Shown here piece after piece: positions 51,692-60,183 of a stretch of DNA of 64,000 nt (position 1 is the stretch's first letter; each line of letters opens with the position of its first letter). Origin of the DNA: Paenibacillus sp. MMS20-IR301 (GTDB taxonomy: Bacteria; Bacillota; Bacilli; Paenibacillales; Paenibacillaceae). A program made the translations under genes and the position numbers. The notes beneath the pieces were generated by a model. It ran no database searches and was not told the DNA's origin. It saw only the letters and a program-made list of their open reading frames with translations. The stretch is from contig NZ_CP135275.1 in assembly GCF_032302195.1 (NCBI RefSeq), positions 5,919,501 to 5,983,500 on the forward strand. The letters run 5' to 3'.

Positions 51692-52133
51692 TCCTGCCGA
51701 AATCAACCTCTTCAATAAATTCGATGACTTCCCCGTTAGGACTGTGAATGAGTGCGTTCTTCACCAGCAGCGGCGGTTCGCCAAGTGAAAGGGTATCCGG
51801 TGCTACGAAAGTCCTTGCTCCATGAGCAAGGGCTTTTTGATATATTTCCTCCACATTATCCACGTAGAATGCGAAATGTAATAACGCTCCGTGAGCAATC
51901 TGGTCTTCGGATGCTGCTTTCTTGCCTTGAGCCGGGATTACAGCTTCATTATCAAAAATCTCAAGGCAGGTTCTGCCGTCAGGTGAAATCAGCATCGAAG
52001 CTTCCTGGATGCGGAAGAGCGGCAGGCTCCAGTGATGCCCCCGTTTAAATCCTAAAACCTCAATATAGAAGGCAATGGTCGCTGAATAATCTCTGGCTTG
52101 AATCGCTACATGTGCTAGTCCGTTTACGCTCAT
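51684..52133 (-). CDS. VOC superfamily (glyoxalase-like) protein
   Basis: A 149-residue VOC-fold protein: GLAHVAIQARDYSATIAFYI at 5-24 and LHFAFYVDNVEEIYQKALAHGA near 85-106, with C-terminal GEVIEFIEE. The metal positions His8, Glu58 or nearby, His86 and Glu139 are compatible with a metalloenzyme. AGGAGG precedes the ATG. It is divergent from an Lrp-type regulator that may control it. The reaction is unknown. Confidence 0.85.
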   Translation of the reverse strand: MSVNGLAHVAIQARDYSATIAFYIEVLGFKRGHHWSLPLFRIQEASMLISPDGRTCLEIFDNEAVIPAQGKKAASEDQIAHGALLHFAFYVDNVEEIYQKALAHGARTFVAPDTLSLGEPPLLVKNALIHSPNGEVIEFIEEVDFGRIT

Positions 52134-52279
52134 TACTTGGCCTCCTTGCCTGATATGTACTTAATTATAGTTGTGATAAAGCATAAACCATATGCAATTA
52201 CCAAGGTGTTTATAGTAATATGATTCATAAATGTAAGGTTATTTCGGTAAATTGTCTTATGAATTAAGGAGGTATATGA

Positions 52280-52714
52280 ATGGATTATCCTATCGATGAG
52301 ACTGATAAAAAAATCATGGCTCTGCTCCAGTACAATGCACGAATGCCGATCTCCCAAATCAGCAAAGAGGTTGCTATGTCCCAGCCCTCGGTCAAAGAGA
52401 GAATCACGAAGCTTGAAGAAAAGAATATCATCTCCGGATATCACACCGTTTTTAGTCTGCAGGAGCTGAACCGGGGAACGACAACCTTCATCCTGCTCAA
52501 AACAGAGCATTGCCAGGCACTGGCTGATTACTGCCGGGATGCCAGTGAAGTAACGGATGTGTTCCGCATCAGCGGGGAGTACAACTATCTTCTTAAGGTT
52601 CAGACCTCATCGATTGAAGAGCTTGCCGGATTCCAGGATTCGCTGATCAAGTTCGGACCTTCCAAGTCTCATATCAGTATGAAAAATATACTGGAGAACA
52701 GGGTTTTGCTGTGA
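52280..52714 (+). CDS. Lrp/AsnC family transcriptional regulator
   Basis: A 144-residue regulator: AsnC-type HTH at 1-60 (LQYNARMPISQISKEVAMSQ; VKERITKLEEKNIISGY) and a RAM/AsnC effector domain at 65-140, with VFRISGEYNYLLKVQT. AAGGAGG precedes the ATG. The gap to the VOC gene contains TTCATAA-N23-TTATGAA (about 52225-52262), a possible operator. It probably regulates the divergent VOC gene. Confidence 0.88.
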   Translation: MDYPIDETDKKIMALLQYNARMPISQISKEVAMSQPSVKERITKLEEKNIISGYHTVFSLQELNRGTTTFILLKTEHCQALADYCRDASEVTDVFRISGEYNYLLKVQTSSIEELAGFQDSLIKFGPSKSHISMKNILENRVLL

Positions 52715-52748
52715 CGGGATAAATAAAACTTCTTCTTTATTTTTTTTA

Positions 52749-52802
52749 TTTGCCAATAAAACTTGGCATGTTATAATAATTATGCCAAGTTTTATTGGCA
52801 AA
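52749..52802. promoter_or_regulatory. Perfect 21-bp inverted repeat with embedded promoter
   Basis: Left arm 52749-52769, right arm 52782-52802, identical as reverse complements over 21 bp; the 12-bp loop holds TATAAT. TTGCCA (52750-52755) in the left arm and the extended -10 TGTTATAAT (52769-52777) are 16 bp apart, so the whole promoter lies inside the palindrome. It leads into the DUF6442-XRE operon. It may also act as the terminator of the Lrp gene. Confidence 0.7.
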
Positions 52803-52832
52803 GGCTTGCGAATCCGGGAGGAGGCGTTTTTG

Positions 52833-53150
52833 GTGAATAAAGAAGAAATATTGGAGAGAAGCAGAGGAGAAAAGAGGGACGAAGGCAAGGAGTTTGTGTC
52901 CCATTCAGGCAGAAAAACCGGAGTCATGGCAATGGTAATTCTATTTGTCATTCTGGCAGTGTTCAGCTTGTATAATAACCGTCAGGAAACTACCTATGCG
53001 TTAATAACGATGTTCTTCGGGTATCTGGGCAGTGAGAGCTTCGGGATGTATAAGTTAACCCATGCGAAGACAGATTTACTTAAAACGGTTATAGGATGCA
53101 TTGTATGTATTGTCTTTCTAGTGTTGTATATTAACGGGGTGGCGAATTAA
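52833..53150 (+). CDS. DUF6442 small membrane protein
   Basis: A 105-residue protein starting at GTG 52833, 8 bp after GGGAGGAGG. NKEEILERSRGEKRDEGKEF at the N-terminus is the DUF6442 signature, followed by three predicted helices (about 29-48, 53-70, 78-100). Such proteins are regularly encoded just before a short XRE regulator, as here (1 bp gap). The pair is widespread in Bacillota; its function is not known. Confidence 0.82.
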   Translation: MNKEEILERSRGEKRDEGKEFVSHSGRKTGVMAMVILFVILAVFSLYNNRQETTYALITMFFGYLGSESFGMYKLTHAKTDLLKTVIGCIVCIVFLVLYINGVAN

Positions 53151-53151
53151 G

Positions 53152-53358
53152 ATGACCGGATCTCTGGTTCTAAAAAATAAACTGCGGGAGGCGCGAGGGG
53201 AACACAATCTGTCCCAAACGCAGCTGGCAGAAATGGTTGGGGTGTCAAGAAATACAATAAGCTCGATAGAAACAGGGCAGTTTAATCCCACTGCAAAATT
53301 GGCTTTAATTATTTGCATTGCGCTGGATAAAAAATTCGAGGACTTGTTTTATTTCTGA
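53152..53358 (+). CDS. Short XRE regulator (YgzD type)
   Basis: A 68-residue Cro-like protein that is only the HTH: LSQTQLAEMVGVSRNTISSI at about 20-39, then NPTAKLALIICIALDKKFED. The start ATG is one base after the DUF6442 stop, with GGGGTGG upstream. It probably binds the palindrome in front of the operon and represses it. A terminator follows. Confidence 0.88.
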   Translation: MTGSLVLKNKLREARGEHNLSQTQLAEMVGVSRNTISSIETGQFNPTAKLALIICIALDKKFEDLFYF

Positions 53359-53408
53359 TGATCCGGGAGCACCTGTTGAGCTGCGCAAGATATATAACTG
53401 TACTGCAA

Positions 53409-53447
53409 ACATCGCCGGCCATTGCGCCTCCGGCGATGTTTTTTTTA
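53409..53447 (+). terminator. Terminator of the DUF6442-XRE operon
   Basis: ACATCGCCGG/CCGGCGATGT with TTTTTTTT. Confidence 0.9.
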
Positions 53448-53506
53448 ATAAAGCCCTTCCCTGCCGTGGACCTTGGTATAAATGTCTGCGATGTGGAAAA
53501 TTCTGC

Positions 53507-53549
53507 TTGCATCTAACCGGATCACCTGCTATATTGATAGTAACAATAT
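53507..53549 (+). promoter_or_regulatory. Promoter and candidate NrtR operator of the NAD operon
   Basis: TTGCAT (53507-53512) and TATATT (53530-53535) are spaced by 17 bp with an extended -10 (TGC). ATATTG-N7-CAATAT (53531-53549) overlaps the -10 and start point, the place for a repressor. The last gene of the operon is NrtR-like. Confidence 0.65.
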
Positions 53550-53613
53550 GAAAATAACAAAAATTTAATAAGTATTTCCAACAAGGATTACCGGAGAAAC
53601 GGAGGAATGCAGC

Positions 53614-54291
53614 ATGCAGAAGGTTCTGGGTAACTGGAGGGTGTTCGAGGTAGTCTGGCTGGTCCTGTTCACAATAACAGGAGTGGTGTTCACGTTCCTG
53701 TCTAAGGATTCGTTATTCGGATTTACGGTCTTTATCACAGGAGTACTGTGTGTGGTACTTACGGCGAAGGGTAAGCTGGCTAGTTATGTCTTTGGGATGT
53801 ACAATACGTTCGGTTATGCTTATCTGGCATATATCAACGGGTTATTCGGAGAGGTTATGCTGAATCTGCTGTTTTTTGTCCCGATGAATATTGCAGGCTT
53901 TTATATGTGGAAAAAGAATATGCAGAGCGGCAAGCTGTCTATGCTTCAAATGAAGGCCAAAGGCGTACTTCTCACTGTAGCGGTCTGTGTCTCGGGAGCG
54001 CTGCTGCTGGGATTCGGCCTATCGTTCATTCCAGGGCAGAACTCGCCTTATATCGATGCTGTAACAACTGTGTTATCTGTCGTAGCAACCATCCTGATGG
54101 TGAGAAGATTCAAGGAGCAGTGGCTGGTCTATATTGTACTGAATATGTTCACAGTAATGCTATGGGTCATCCGGATGCTGGATGGAAGCAGTGAAGGTCC
54201 GCTGATGATTGTCATGTGGAGCGCTTATCTTATTAACGCCGTATATGGCTACTATAACTGGAACAAGGGTGCGAAGGAGGCAATGGCATGA
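53614..54291 (+). CDS. pnuC: PnuC-type nicotinamide riboside transporter
   Basis: A 225-residue membrane protein with about seven helices. GKLASYVFGMYNTFGYAYLA near 53-72 and VMLNLLFFVPMNIAGFYMWK near 81-100 are typical of PnuC, as is QWLVYIVLNMFTVMLWV near 170-186. It takes up nicotinamide riboside by facilitated diffusion, driven by phosphorylation in the cell. It overlaps nadR by 4 bp, whose kinase domain would trap the substrate. GGAGGAA precedes the ATG. Confidence 0.92.
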   Translation: MQKVLGNWRVFEVVWLVLFTITGVVFTFLSKDSLFGFTVFITGVLCVVLTAKGKLASYVFGMYNTFGYAYLAYINGLFGEVMLNLLFFVPMNIAGFYMWKKNMQSGKLSMLQMKAKGVLLTVAVCVSGALLLGFGLSFIPGQNSPYIDAVTTVLSVVATILMVRRFKEQWLVYIVLNMFTVMLWVIRMLDGSSEGPLMIVMWSAYLINAVYGYYNWNKGAKEAMA

Positions 54292-55301
54292 AGCGTCTTG
54301 GGTTAACACTCGGCAAGTTCGCTCCGCTGCATAAAGGGCATCAATTCATGTTCGATACGGCGCTTCAGGAGGTCGACGAATTGATTGTGGTGATCTACGA
54401 GACGGCGGTCAGTCCTGTTCCGCTGCAGGTGCGGGCAGACTGGATCCGCAAGCTCTATCCGTCATCGGTCCGGGTCATTGAAGCCTGGGACGGTCCCGAC
54501 GGGTACTCAGATGACCGGGAGCATGAGATCCGGGAAGAGCAATATATTCTGGGTCTGCTGCAGGGGGAGCAGGTGACCCATTTTTATTCCAGCGAGTTCT
54601 ACGGCAAGCATATGAGTATTGCGCTGGGGGCCATCGACCGGAGGGTGGATGAAGCCCGGCAGCAGGTGCCGGTATCAGCCACCATGGTCCGCTCTGATCC
54701 CTACAAATACCGGGATTATGTAAGTGGCATCGTATACCGGGATTTAATTACGAAGGTGGTATTTGTAGGTGCGATGTCTACGGGCAAGTCCACGATTACC
54801 GAAGCGCTGGCCCGGCAGTACAGGACGGCTTACGCCAGTGAATACGGACGGGATTATTGGACGGAGCATCAGGTGGACCGCCGGATCGGCATTGAGGCTT
54901 TTGATGAAATAGCTGCGGGCCATATTGAGCGGGAGCAGCAGGCGCTGCAGGAAGCGGACCGGTATCTGTTTGTCGATACGAATGCAATTACTACTTATAT
55001 GTATGCGCTCGACTATCACGGGCGGGCCCCGGAGCTGCTGACCCGGCTTGCGCTGGAGAATGCGCAGCGGTATGATTTGTTCTTCCTGTGCGATGACGAT
55101 ATTCCTTATGACGATACCTGGGACCGCAGCGGCGATCAGAAGCGGCATGTATTCCACAAGCAGATCATAGCTGATTTGAAGGCACGGCGGATTCCTTATA
55201 TTACGCTTAGGGGAACGCTTGCTGAACGGATGCGGAAGGTAGACGAGGTGCTCGCGAAATTCCAGCCGTATGGTAACTATTTCGGAGAGCAGCAGAACTA
55301 G
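54288..55301 (+). CDS. nadR: NadR: NMN adenylyltransferase / nicotinamide riboside kinase
   Basis: A 337-residue bifunctional enzyme. The N-terminal nucleotidyltransferase has GKFAPLHKGHQFMFDTAL (8-25) and VSATMVRSDP near 123-132 (the ISGTxxR-type loop). The C-terminal kinase has the P-loop VGAMSTGKSTITEAL near 161-175 and EYGRDYW near 184-190. It lacks the N-terminal HTH of enterobacterial NadR, as in other Gram-positive relatives. It phosphorylates imported nicotinamide riboside and converts NMN to NAD. Coupled to pnuC by ATGA overlap. Confidence 0.93.
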   Translation: MKRLGLTLGKFAPLHKGHQFMFDTALQEVDELIVVIYETAVSPVPLQVRADWIRKLYPSSVRVIEAWDGPDGYSDDREHEIREEQYILGLLQGEQVTHFYSSEFYGKHMSIALGAIDRRVDEARQQVPVSATMVRSDPYKYRDYVSGIVYRDLITKVVFVGAMSTGKSTITEALARQYRTAYASEYGRDYWTEHQVDRRIGIEAFDEIAAGHIEREQQALQEADRYLFVDTNAITTYMYALDYHGRAPELLTRLALENAQRYDLFFLCDDDIPYDDTWDRSGDQKRHVFHKQIIADLKARRIPYITLRGTLAERMRKVDEVLAKFQPYGNYFGEQQN

Positions 55302-55334
55302 CTTATATTGACAAGAAACCGGGAGGCGAAGAAA

Positions 55335-56225
55335 GTGGAATTATTGGATCGGGACGGTCTTACAGAACGTCAATTCATGGAGCAGTACAAGGCAGGGGAT
55401 TATGAGCGGCCGTCAGTGGCCACGGATATGGTCATCTTCACGGTGACGCAGACGGAGACGGACAATTACCGCAAGCTTCCGGAGAAGGAGCTGCGTATTC
55501 TGCTGATCCGCCGGGGCGGGCATCCCTTCCTTGGGAAATGGGCACTGCCGGGCGGGTTCACGCGGTCCAGCGAGACCGTGGATCAATCTGCTGCGCGCGA
55601 GCTGAGTGAGGAGACCGGCGTAGAAGATGTGTATTTGGAGCAGCTGCAGACGTTCACCGATGTCGGGCGCGACCCGCGTACCTGGGTCATGAGCTGCAGC
55701 TATATGGCCTTAATCGACAGCAGCCGGTTTAAGATTCAGGCCGGGGATGACGCGGATGATGCGGCCTGGTTCAAGGTAAGCTACCGGCTGCTGCGCGAGC
55801 ATAAGGAGCTGCTGGAAGAAGGCTACGTCAAGACTTGGACCTATGAGCTTAAGCTAAGCAGTGAAGAGGAAGAGCTGACAGCGGTGATTAACCGCACAGT
55901 GACTGCAAAGCCAACTGCCAAATCTACAGTATATGCTATAGAGTCGAATGACGGGCTGGCTTTTGATCATGCCAAGATCATTGCCTACGCGGTCGAGCGG
56001 CTGCGGAAGCAGACGAATGATACGGATATTGCGCTGCATCTGATGCCGCCGCTGTTCACTCTGACGGAGCTGCAGCAGGTGTATGAAGTCATTTTGGACA
56101 AGGAGCTGCTGAAGGCCGCCTTCCGGCGCAAGGTCGCGGAGCTAGTCACGGAGACGGATAACTACACAGAGAACGCCGGGCACCGGCCATCCCGGTTGTT
56201 CCGGAGGAACTGGGCGGAAATGTAA
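55335..56225 (+). CDS. nrtR: NrtR-type Nudix regulator of NAD metabolism
   Basis: A 296-residue protein starting at GTG 55335 behind GGGAGGCG; the longer frame to TTG 55308 includes the ribosome site. The Nudix box is complete at 74-96 (G74, E80, R88-E89, E92-E93, G95). The C-terminal winged helix reads PPLFTLTELQQVYEVILDKE and AFRRKVAEL, the NrtR signature. NrtR proteins sense ADP-ribose and repress NAD genes. An intact box means it may also hydrolyse ADP-ribose. Last gene of pnuC-nadR-nrtR, likely autoregulated through 53531-53549. Confidence 0.88.
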   Translation: MELLDRDGLTERQFMEQYKAGDYERPSVATDMVIFTVTQTETDNYRKLPEKELRILLIRRGGHPFLGKWALPGGFTRSSETVDQSAARELSEETGVEDVYLEQLQTFTDVGRDPRTWVMSCSYMALIDSSRFKIQAGDDADDAAWFKVSYRLLREHKELLEEGYVKTWTYELKLSSEEEELTAVINRTVTAKPTAKSTVYAIESNDGLAFDHAKIIAYAVERLRKQTNDTDIALHLMPPLFTLTELQQVYEVILDKELLKAAFRRKVAELVTETDNYTENAGHRPSRLFRRNWAEM

Positions 56226-56258
56226 AGACTGTATCATACAAAACGGGAGGGAACGGTT

Positions 56259-56699
56259 ATGAATATGGGAAGTGCTGTCCTGCGGACGCTGGAGTTCAGC
56301 CAGGAGCTGGATTTGCTGCACAAGCATATTACCGGCAGCGGTCTGCCGGTGTCCAAGAGTGATTCTTTTGATAAGCAGGTTATTCTGCTTGAACAATATC
56401 AAGGCGAAGATACGTTTCAATCCACATACAAGACAATGAAGAGGGTTAATATTCTGTCCGGATTGTTCGCTTTGCCTGTATTGCTGATTGTGGCTGCCGC
56501 CTTCATCTATGGACGTTATATCGACCGCGATTATGATGTTTTCGGATATTTTGTAGATCATCCCGTTATGTATCTCGTGCCGGCTGCGCTAATCGTAGTG
56601 ACGCTGGTATTGGCAATGTTTCACTCGGCACTGCGGCGGAAGCTGTATGGCAGTATATACCCGGATCTCAAAAGAAAACTGGGGATGAATGCGGCCTGA
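56259..56699 (+). CDS. Unknown two-helix membrane protein
   Basis: Not recognised. 146 residues: a cytoplasmic N-terminal 65 residues, helix about 67-85 (LSGLFALPVLLIVAAAFIYG), a short loop DRDYDVFGYFVDHP, helix about 102-122 and a basic tail. GGGAGG precedes the ATG. It is 33 bp after the NrtR-like gene and may be cotranscribed. No motif points to a function. Confidence 0.7.
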   Translation: MNMGSAVLRTLEFSQELDLLHKHITGSGLPVSKSDSFDKQVILLEQYQGEDTFQSTYKTMKRVNILSGLFALPVLLIVAAAFIYGRYIDRDYDVFGYFVDHPVMYLVPAALIVVTLVLAMFHSALRRKLYGSIYPDLKRKLGMNAA

Positions 56700-56727
56700 G
56701 AGCCGCATCCTCCCCCGGTTATCAAAG

Positions 56728-57609
56728 CTAAAGGCGGCCGGTAACGGTCTGGCCCTTCAGCGGCCGCAGATGATCCTTCCACCGGATGTTCAGGGACCGT
56801 GAGCCGAACAGGTCGGATCCGTCCGACATCTGAAAGTGCAGATGCGGCTCGCTGGAGTTGCCGGAATTGCCGAGCTTGCCGATGACCTGGCCTGATATGA
56901 CGTTATCCCCCTCTTGTACTGTGACCGATCCTTGCTTCAGATGCGCCAAAAAGCTATATTCCCCGCCGTGATCAATTACAACTACGTTACCTGCCGCTTC
57001 CTTCTCATTCATTACGCCAACGGGCGTATTATCAGGAATATCCTGTATAACCCTGATGACAGTTCCGTCAGCGGGAGCGGTGATATCCTTTCCGAAGGCA
57101 TAATAGCTCTCATTATCGGCAGGATCGCCCTGATAGGAGTATCCATTCACTTCCTGCACGAAATCATAGGCGTAGCGCTGGCTCTCGTACTCATAATGAT
57201 AATTGTCAAGCATGTTGCTGCCGCCCCAGAACACGAACCAGTCCCCCTCGAACGGCGGGGACACGACAGTTTCTGTTAGGGCTTGATCTGTCACGGGATA
57301 GCTGTCAAGATTGGTGATACTCAGACCCAGAATCATGCCGGTCTCATCAAAAAAAGCAAGAATTCCTTTGGCGCCGGTATCGCTTATCCATACCCGCTGC
57401 TCACTGCCGTTCAGCTTCACCACAGTAGAAGGCGTAAAAGAGGTAACCTCCTGAATGAACGCAGAACCCATCTCCGTAAAGTCTGCCTCACTAATGTACT
57501 GTTTGAAGTCGGGGCTGAAACGCTCATAAATCCCGCTATAATTGCCGCTCAGCAAAGCTTCAGCCAGATCTTCCGGCTGCACTGCATATTGTCCGTTTTG
57601 GCTGTTCAT
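56728..57609 (-). CDS. M23 family metallopeptidase with DUF3887-like N-domain
   Basis: A 293-residue protein. Residues about 10-100 form an NTF2/DUF3887-like domain. The LytM-type M23 domain follows: QRYAYDF near 143-149, DITAPADGTVIRV near 178-190, then VVVIDHGGEYSFLAHL near 220-235 and NSSEPHLHFQM near 263-273 with the HLH zinc ligands. In this subfamily the first ligands come from the RYAYDF segment. No signal peptide is visible, which is odd for a wall-lytic enzyme. Start ATG 57609 with GGAGGAG upstream; the frame open to 58089 is the antisense of the next gene. Confidence 0.85.
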   Translation of the reverse strand: MNSQNGQYAVQPEDLAEALLSGNYSGIYERFSPDFKQYISEADFTEMGSAFIQEVTSFTPSTVVKLNGSEQRVWISDTGAKGILAFFDETGMILGLSITNLDSYPVTDQALTETVVSPPFEGDWFVFWGGSNMLDNYHYEYESQRYAYDFVQEVNGYSYQGDPADNESYYAFGKDITAPADGTVIRVIQDIPDNTPVGVMNEKEAAGNVVVIDHGGEYSFLAHLKQGSVTVQEGDNVISGQVIGKLGNSGNSSEPHLHFQMSDGSDLFGSRSLNIRWKDHLRPLKGQTVTGRL

Positions 57610-57696
57610 TGGGCGCGCTCCTCCTATTTCTTTTTGATATATTATATACAGTGTATTCCAGGTTTTCAAAAGAGCAGTATAAGGAGGTAAGATAAG

Positions 57697-58428
57697 TTGA
57701 AACGGGATCACAAACAGAACGGCTTCCTGCCCGCCATGAACCAGACCATCAACATCCTGGTTGTTGAGGATGATAATGATATTAATCAATTGCTGTGCGA
57801 TATTATCCGCAGAAGCGGCTATATTCCCCAGTCCGCGTTCTCCGGAACCGAAGCGATGCTCTATCTGGAGCGGCAGGCCTGGGATCTGGTGCTGCTGGAT
57901 CTCATGCTTCCGGGCATGGACGGAGAAGGGGTCCTTGGCTATATTGCTGAGCACAGCGCCGCTCCGGTCATCATTATTTCCGCCAAGCTGGACCAGAAGA
58001 CGAAGATTGAGACGCTGCGGACCGGGGCGGATGATTATATTACGAAGCCGTTTGATATTGAAGAGGTCTCGGCCCGGATCGATTCCCATTTACGCCGGGC
58101 GCAGCGTGCGATGGAGCGCCTCCAGGTGCAGCAGCTGCAGCACAAGGATATCGTGGTGGATACGGAGGCTAAATCAGTTAGCGTCCAGGGGGCAGAGCTT
58201 GCTTTTACCGCCCGGGAATATGAGATTCTGGCGCTGCTTATGCTGTCTCCGAAGAAGGTCTTTACCAAGGCCAATCTGTTTAAAAGCGTCTGGAATGAAG
58301 AGTTCCATGGCGACGACAATACGATCAATGTGCATATGAGCAATATCCGCAGTAAGCTGGCGAAGGTGAATCCGGATGAGGAATATATCGAGACGGTCTG
58401 GGGAGTAGGGTACCGGCTCAAAACTTAA
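57697..58428 (+). CDS. OmpR-family response regulator
   Basis: A 243-residue regulator. Receiver domain about 18-130 (VVEDDNDIN with the acidic pair; phosphorylated Asp in LLDLMLPGMDG near 67; ITKPFDIEEV with the conserved Lys-Pro). Winged-helix DNA-binding domain about 150-240 (LAFTAREYEILALLML; YIETVWGVGYRLK). TTG start 9 bp after AAGGAGG. The partner kinase is probably the last gene of the same cassette (60184), with two ABC transporter genes between them. Confidence 0.92.
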   Translation: MKRDHKQNGFLPAMNQTINILVVEDDNDINQLLCDIIRRSGYIPQSAFSGTEAMLYLERQAWDLVLLDLMLPGMDGEGVLGYIAEHSAAPVIIISAKLDQKTKIETLRTGADDYITKPFDIEEVSARIDSHLRRAQRAMERLQVQQLQHKDIVVDTEAKSVSVQGAELAFTAREYEILALLMLSPKKVFTKANLFKSVWNEEFHGDDNTINVHMSNIRSKLAKVNPDEEYIETVWGVGYRLKT

Positions 58429-58508
58429 GGTTTGGTTAAGAATTAAGCTAAGCCTTTCTTATGTTTTCCTTTCTATACTAAGAGCATCACATAAGGGAGG
58501 TGCCAAGG

Positions 58509-59432
58509 TTGAGCGAATATGTGCTGAACACACATGACTTATGCAAGCAATACAGCGGGCAATTTGCGCTGAATAAAGTGAATCTATCAATTAAAAAGGG
58601 TTCGATTTACGGTTTCATCGGGCAAAACGGGGCCGGGAAATCCACGCTGATCCGGCTTGCCGCAGGACTGGCCTATCCGACTACAGGGACGATGGAGCTG
58701 TTCGGTGAAAGCGATGAGCGCAAACAGATTGAAGCCAGAAAAAGAATCGGGACAATTATCGAGGGTCCGGCGCTCTATGCGCATATGACGGCTGAAGACA
58801 ATCTGGAGGCGCACCGGCTGCTCCGGGGCATTCCGGGTAAAGACCCGGTCCAGCGGATTCTGTCACTCGTCGGGCTTCAGGACACGGGGAAGAAGAAAGC
58901 AAAGCATTTCTCCCTGGGCATGAAGCAGCGGCTGGGGCTCGGCATTGCTCTGCTGGGCGATCCGGAGTTCCTGATTCTGGACGAGCCGATTAACGGGCTG
59001 GACCCGATGGGCGTTGTCGAAATCAGGGAGCTGCTTAAGAAGCTGAACCGGGAGTACGGAATCACCATCTTAATCTCCAGTCATATCCTCAGTGAGCTTC
59101 ACTTATTGGCTACACATTACGGTATTATTCATAAAGGTGAGCTGCTGGAGCAGCTGACCGTAGCGGAGCTGACTGCCAAATGCCAGCAGTACCTGCATAT
59201 CAAAGTGGATAATCCGGATAAAGCAGCGGCTGTTATCGAAACGGTTCTGGAGACACGGGAGTTTGAAGTGCTGCCGGGCGGGACGATCAAGCTGTTTAAG
59301 TATCTGGAGGCACCAGGTAAAGTGTCTCAGACACTTACCGGTGAGGGATTGATTATCGAGCAATTCATGCCGATGGGGGAAGACCTGGAATCCTATTTTA
59401 CAGGCCGGATCGGAGGTGTTCAGCATGGGTAA
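58509..59432 (+). CDS. ABC transporter ATP-binding protein, BcrA/lantibiotic-resistance type
   Basis: A 307-residue ATPase. Walker A GQNGAGKS near 41-48, signature FSLGMKQRLGLG near 134-145, Walker B FLILDEPINGLDP near 155-167 and the H-loop SSHILSE near 191-197. The C-terminal 90 residues form the regulatory tail seen in BcrA-like proteins. TTG start with GGGAGG 8 bp upstream (the GTG at 58500 is within the ribosome site). The last 8 bp overlap the permease gene. Probably removes bacitracin, lantibiotics or other peptides from the membrane. Confidence 0.9.
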   Translation: MSEYVLNTHDLCKQYSGQFALNKVNLSIKKGSIYGFIGQNGAGKSTLIRLAAGLAYPTTGTMELFGESDERKQIEARKRIGTIIEGPALYAHMTAEDNLEAHRLLRGIPGKDPVQRILSLVGLQDTGKKKAKHFSLGMKQRLGLGIALLGDPEFLILDEPINGLDPMGVVEIRELLKKLNREYGITILISSHILSELHLLATHYGIIHKGELLEQLTVAELTAKCQQYLHIKVDNPDKAAAVIETVLETREFEVLPGGTIKLFKYLEAPGKVSQTLTGEGLIIEQFMPMGEDLESYFTGRIGGVQHG

Positions 59433-60171
59433 TCTGTTCAGGGCAGAGTGGTTCAAGCTGATGAAAGACCCTGTGTTCCGGCTGCTGATTACGGTGCTAG
59501 TGGCTGTATCGGCATTGTACCCGTTATTAATGTTCTTCGATACCGGAGATCCGGTTCTTATGGACGAGCTGTATATGTACAATATCCTTGGCGGCAACAA
59601 CTATGTGATCAGGCTGGTTCCCTGTGTTCTGGCCGGCTTCTTCATCTCCAGTGAATATTCCAGCGGTACGATGAAAAGCATCGCGGCCTCCGGCAACAGC
59701 CGTCCACGGATTTATACAGCCAAGCTGATAGTCTACTCTGCGGGCTCGGTTCTTATTGCACTTGTGCTTCCGGTAGTGATGACCGGGGTCAGCTCGCTCT
59801 ACTTCGGGTTCGACCATATGCCGGAGCTAGACTATTATGTGCAGACAATCGGGTTAACGATGCTATACGCAGCTGCCTTTGCCTCTATAATGGCGCTTTT
59901 CTCGAGCATCTTTACGGATAGCGGACGGGCGATTGCCTTCCTGCTCTTGTTCTTTTTGCTGATAGACAGTATTCTCTATTTGCTTGCTTCCAAGCTGGCG
60001 CTGTTCGAGTTCTTCTTCAATTATTCCATATTTAAGCTGCTGGTGGATGTGCCCCGGATCCTTATGACAGACAGTACGGACTGGTTCGCTCTGTTGTCTG
60101 TGCCTGCACTTACATTTGCCGTGTTCGGATTGCTGGGCAGCTGGCTCTATAACAGGAAGGAAATTAAATAA
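59425..60171 (+). CDS. ABC-2 type permease of peptide-resistance transporter
   Basis: A 248-residue permease with six predicted helices (about 19-40, 56-76, 103-124, 140-160, 170-190, 222-240). MGNLFRAEWFKLMKDPVFRL is the typical ABC-2/LanE-like start, and SSEYSSGTMKSIAASGNSR near 75-93 the conserved cytoplasmic helix. ATG 59425 follows GGAGGT; the frame open to 59416 is less likely. Forms the transporter with the ATPase before it. Confidence 0.88.
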   Translation: MGNLFRAEWFKLMKDPVFRLLITVLVAVSALYPLLMFFDTGDPVLMDELYMYNILGGNNYVIRLVPCVLAGFFISSEYSSGTMKSIAASGNSRPRIYTAKLIVYSAGSVLIALVLPVVMTGVSSLYFGFDHMPELDYYVQTIGLTMLYAAAFASIMALFSSIFTDSGRAIAFLLLFFLLIDSILYLLASKLALFEFFFNYSIFKLLVDVPRILMTDSTDWFALLSVPALTFAVFGLLGSWLYNRKEIK

Positions 60172-60183
60172 GCGAAGGGGCAG

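Noticed and set aside
56728..58089. A 453-codon minus-strand frame extending through the response-regulator gene
   Set aside because: The part beyond 57609 is antisense to a clear OmpR-type gene; the M23 protein has its own ATG and ribosome site at 57609.
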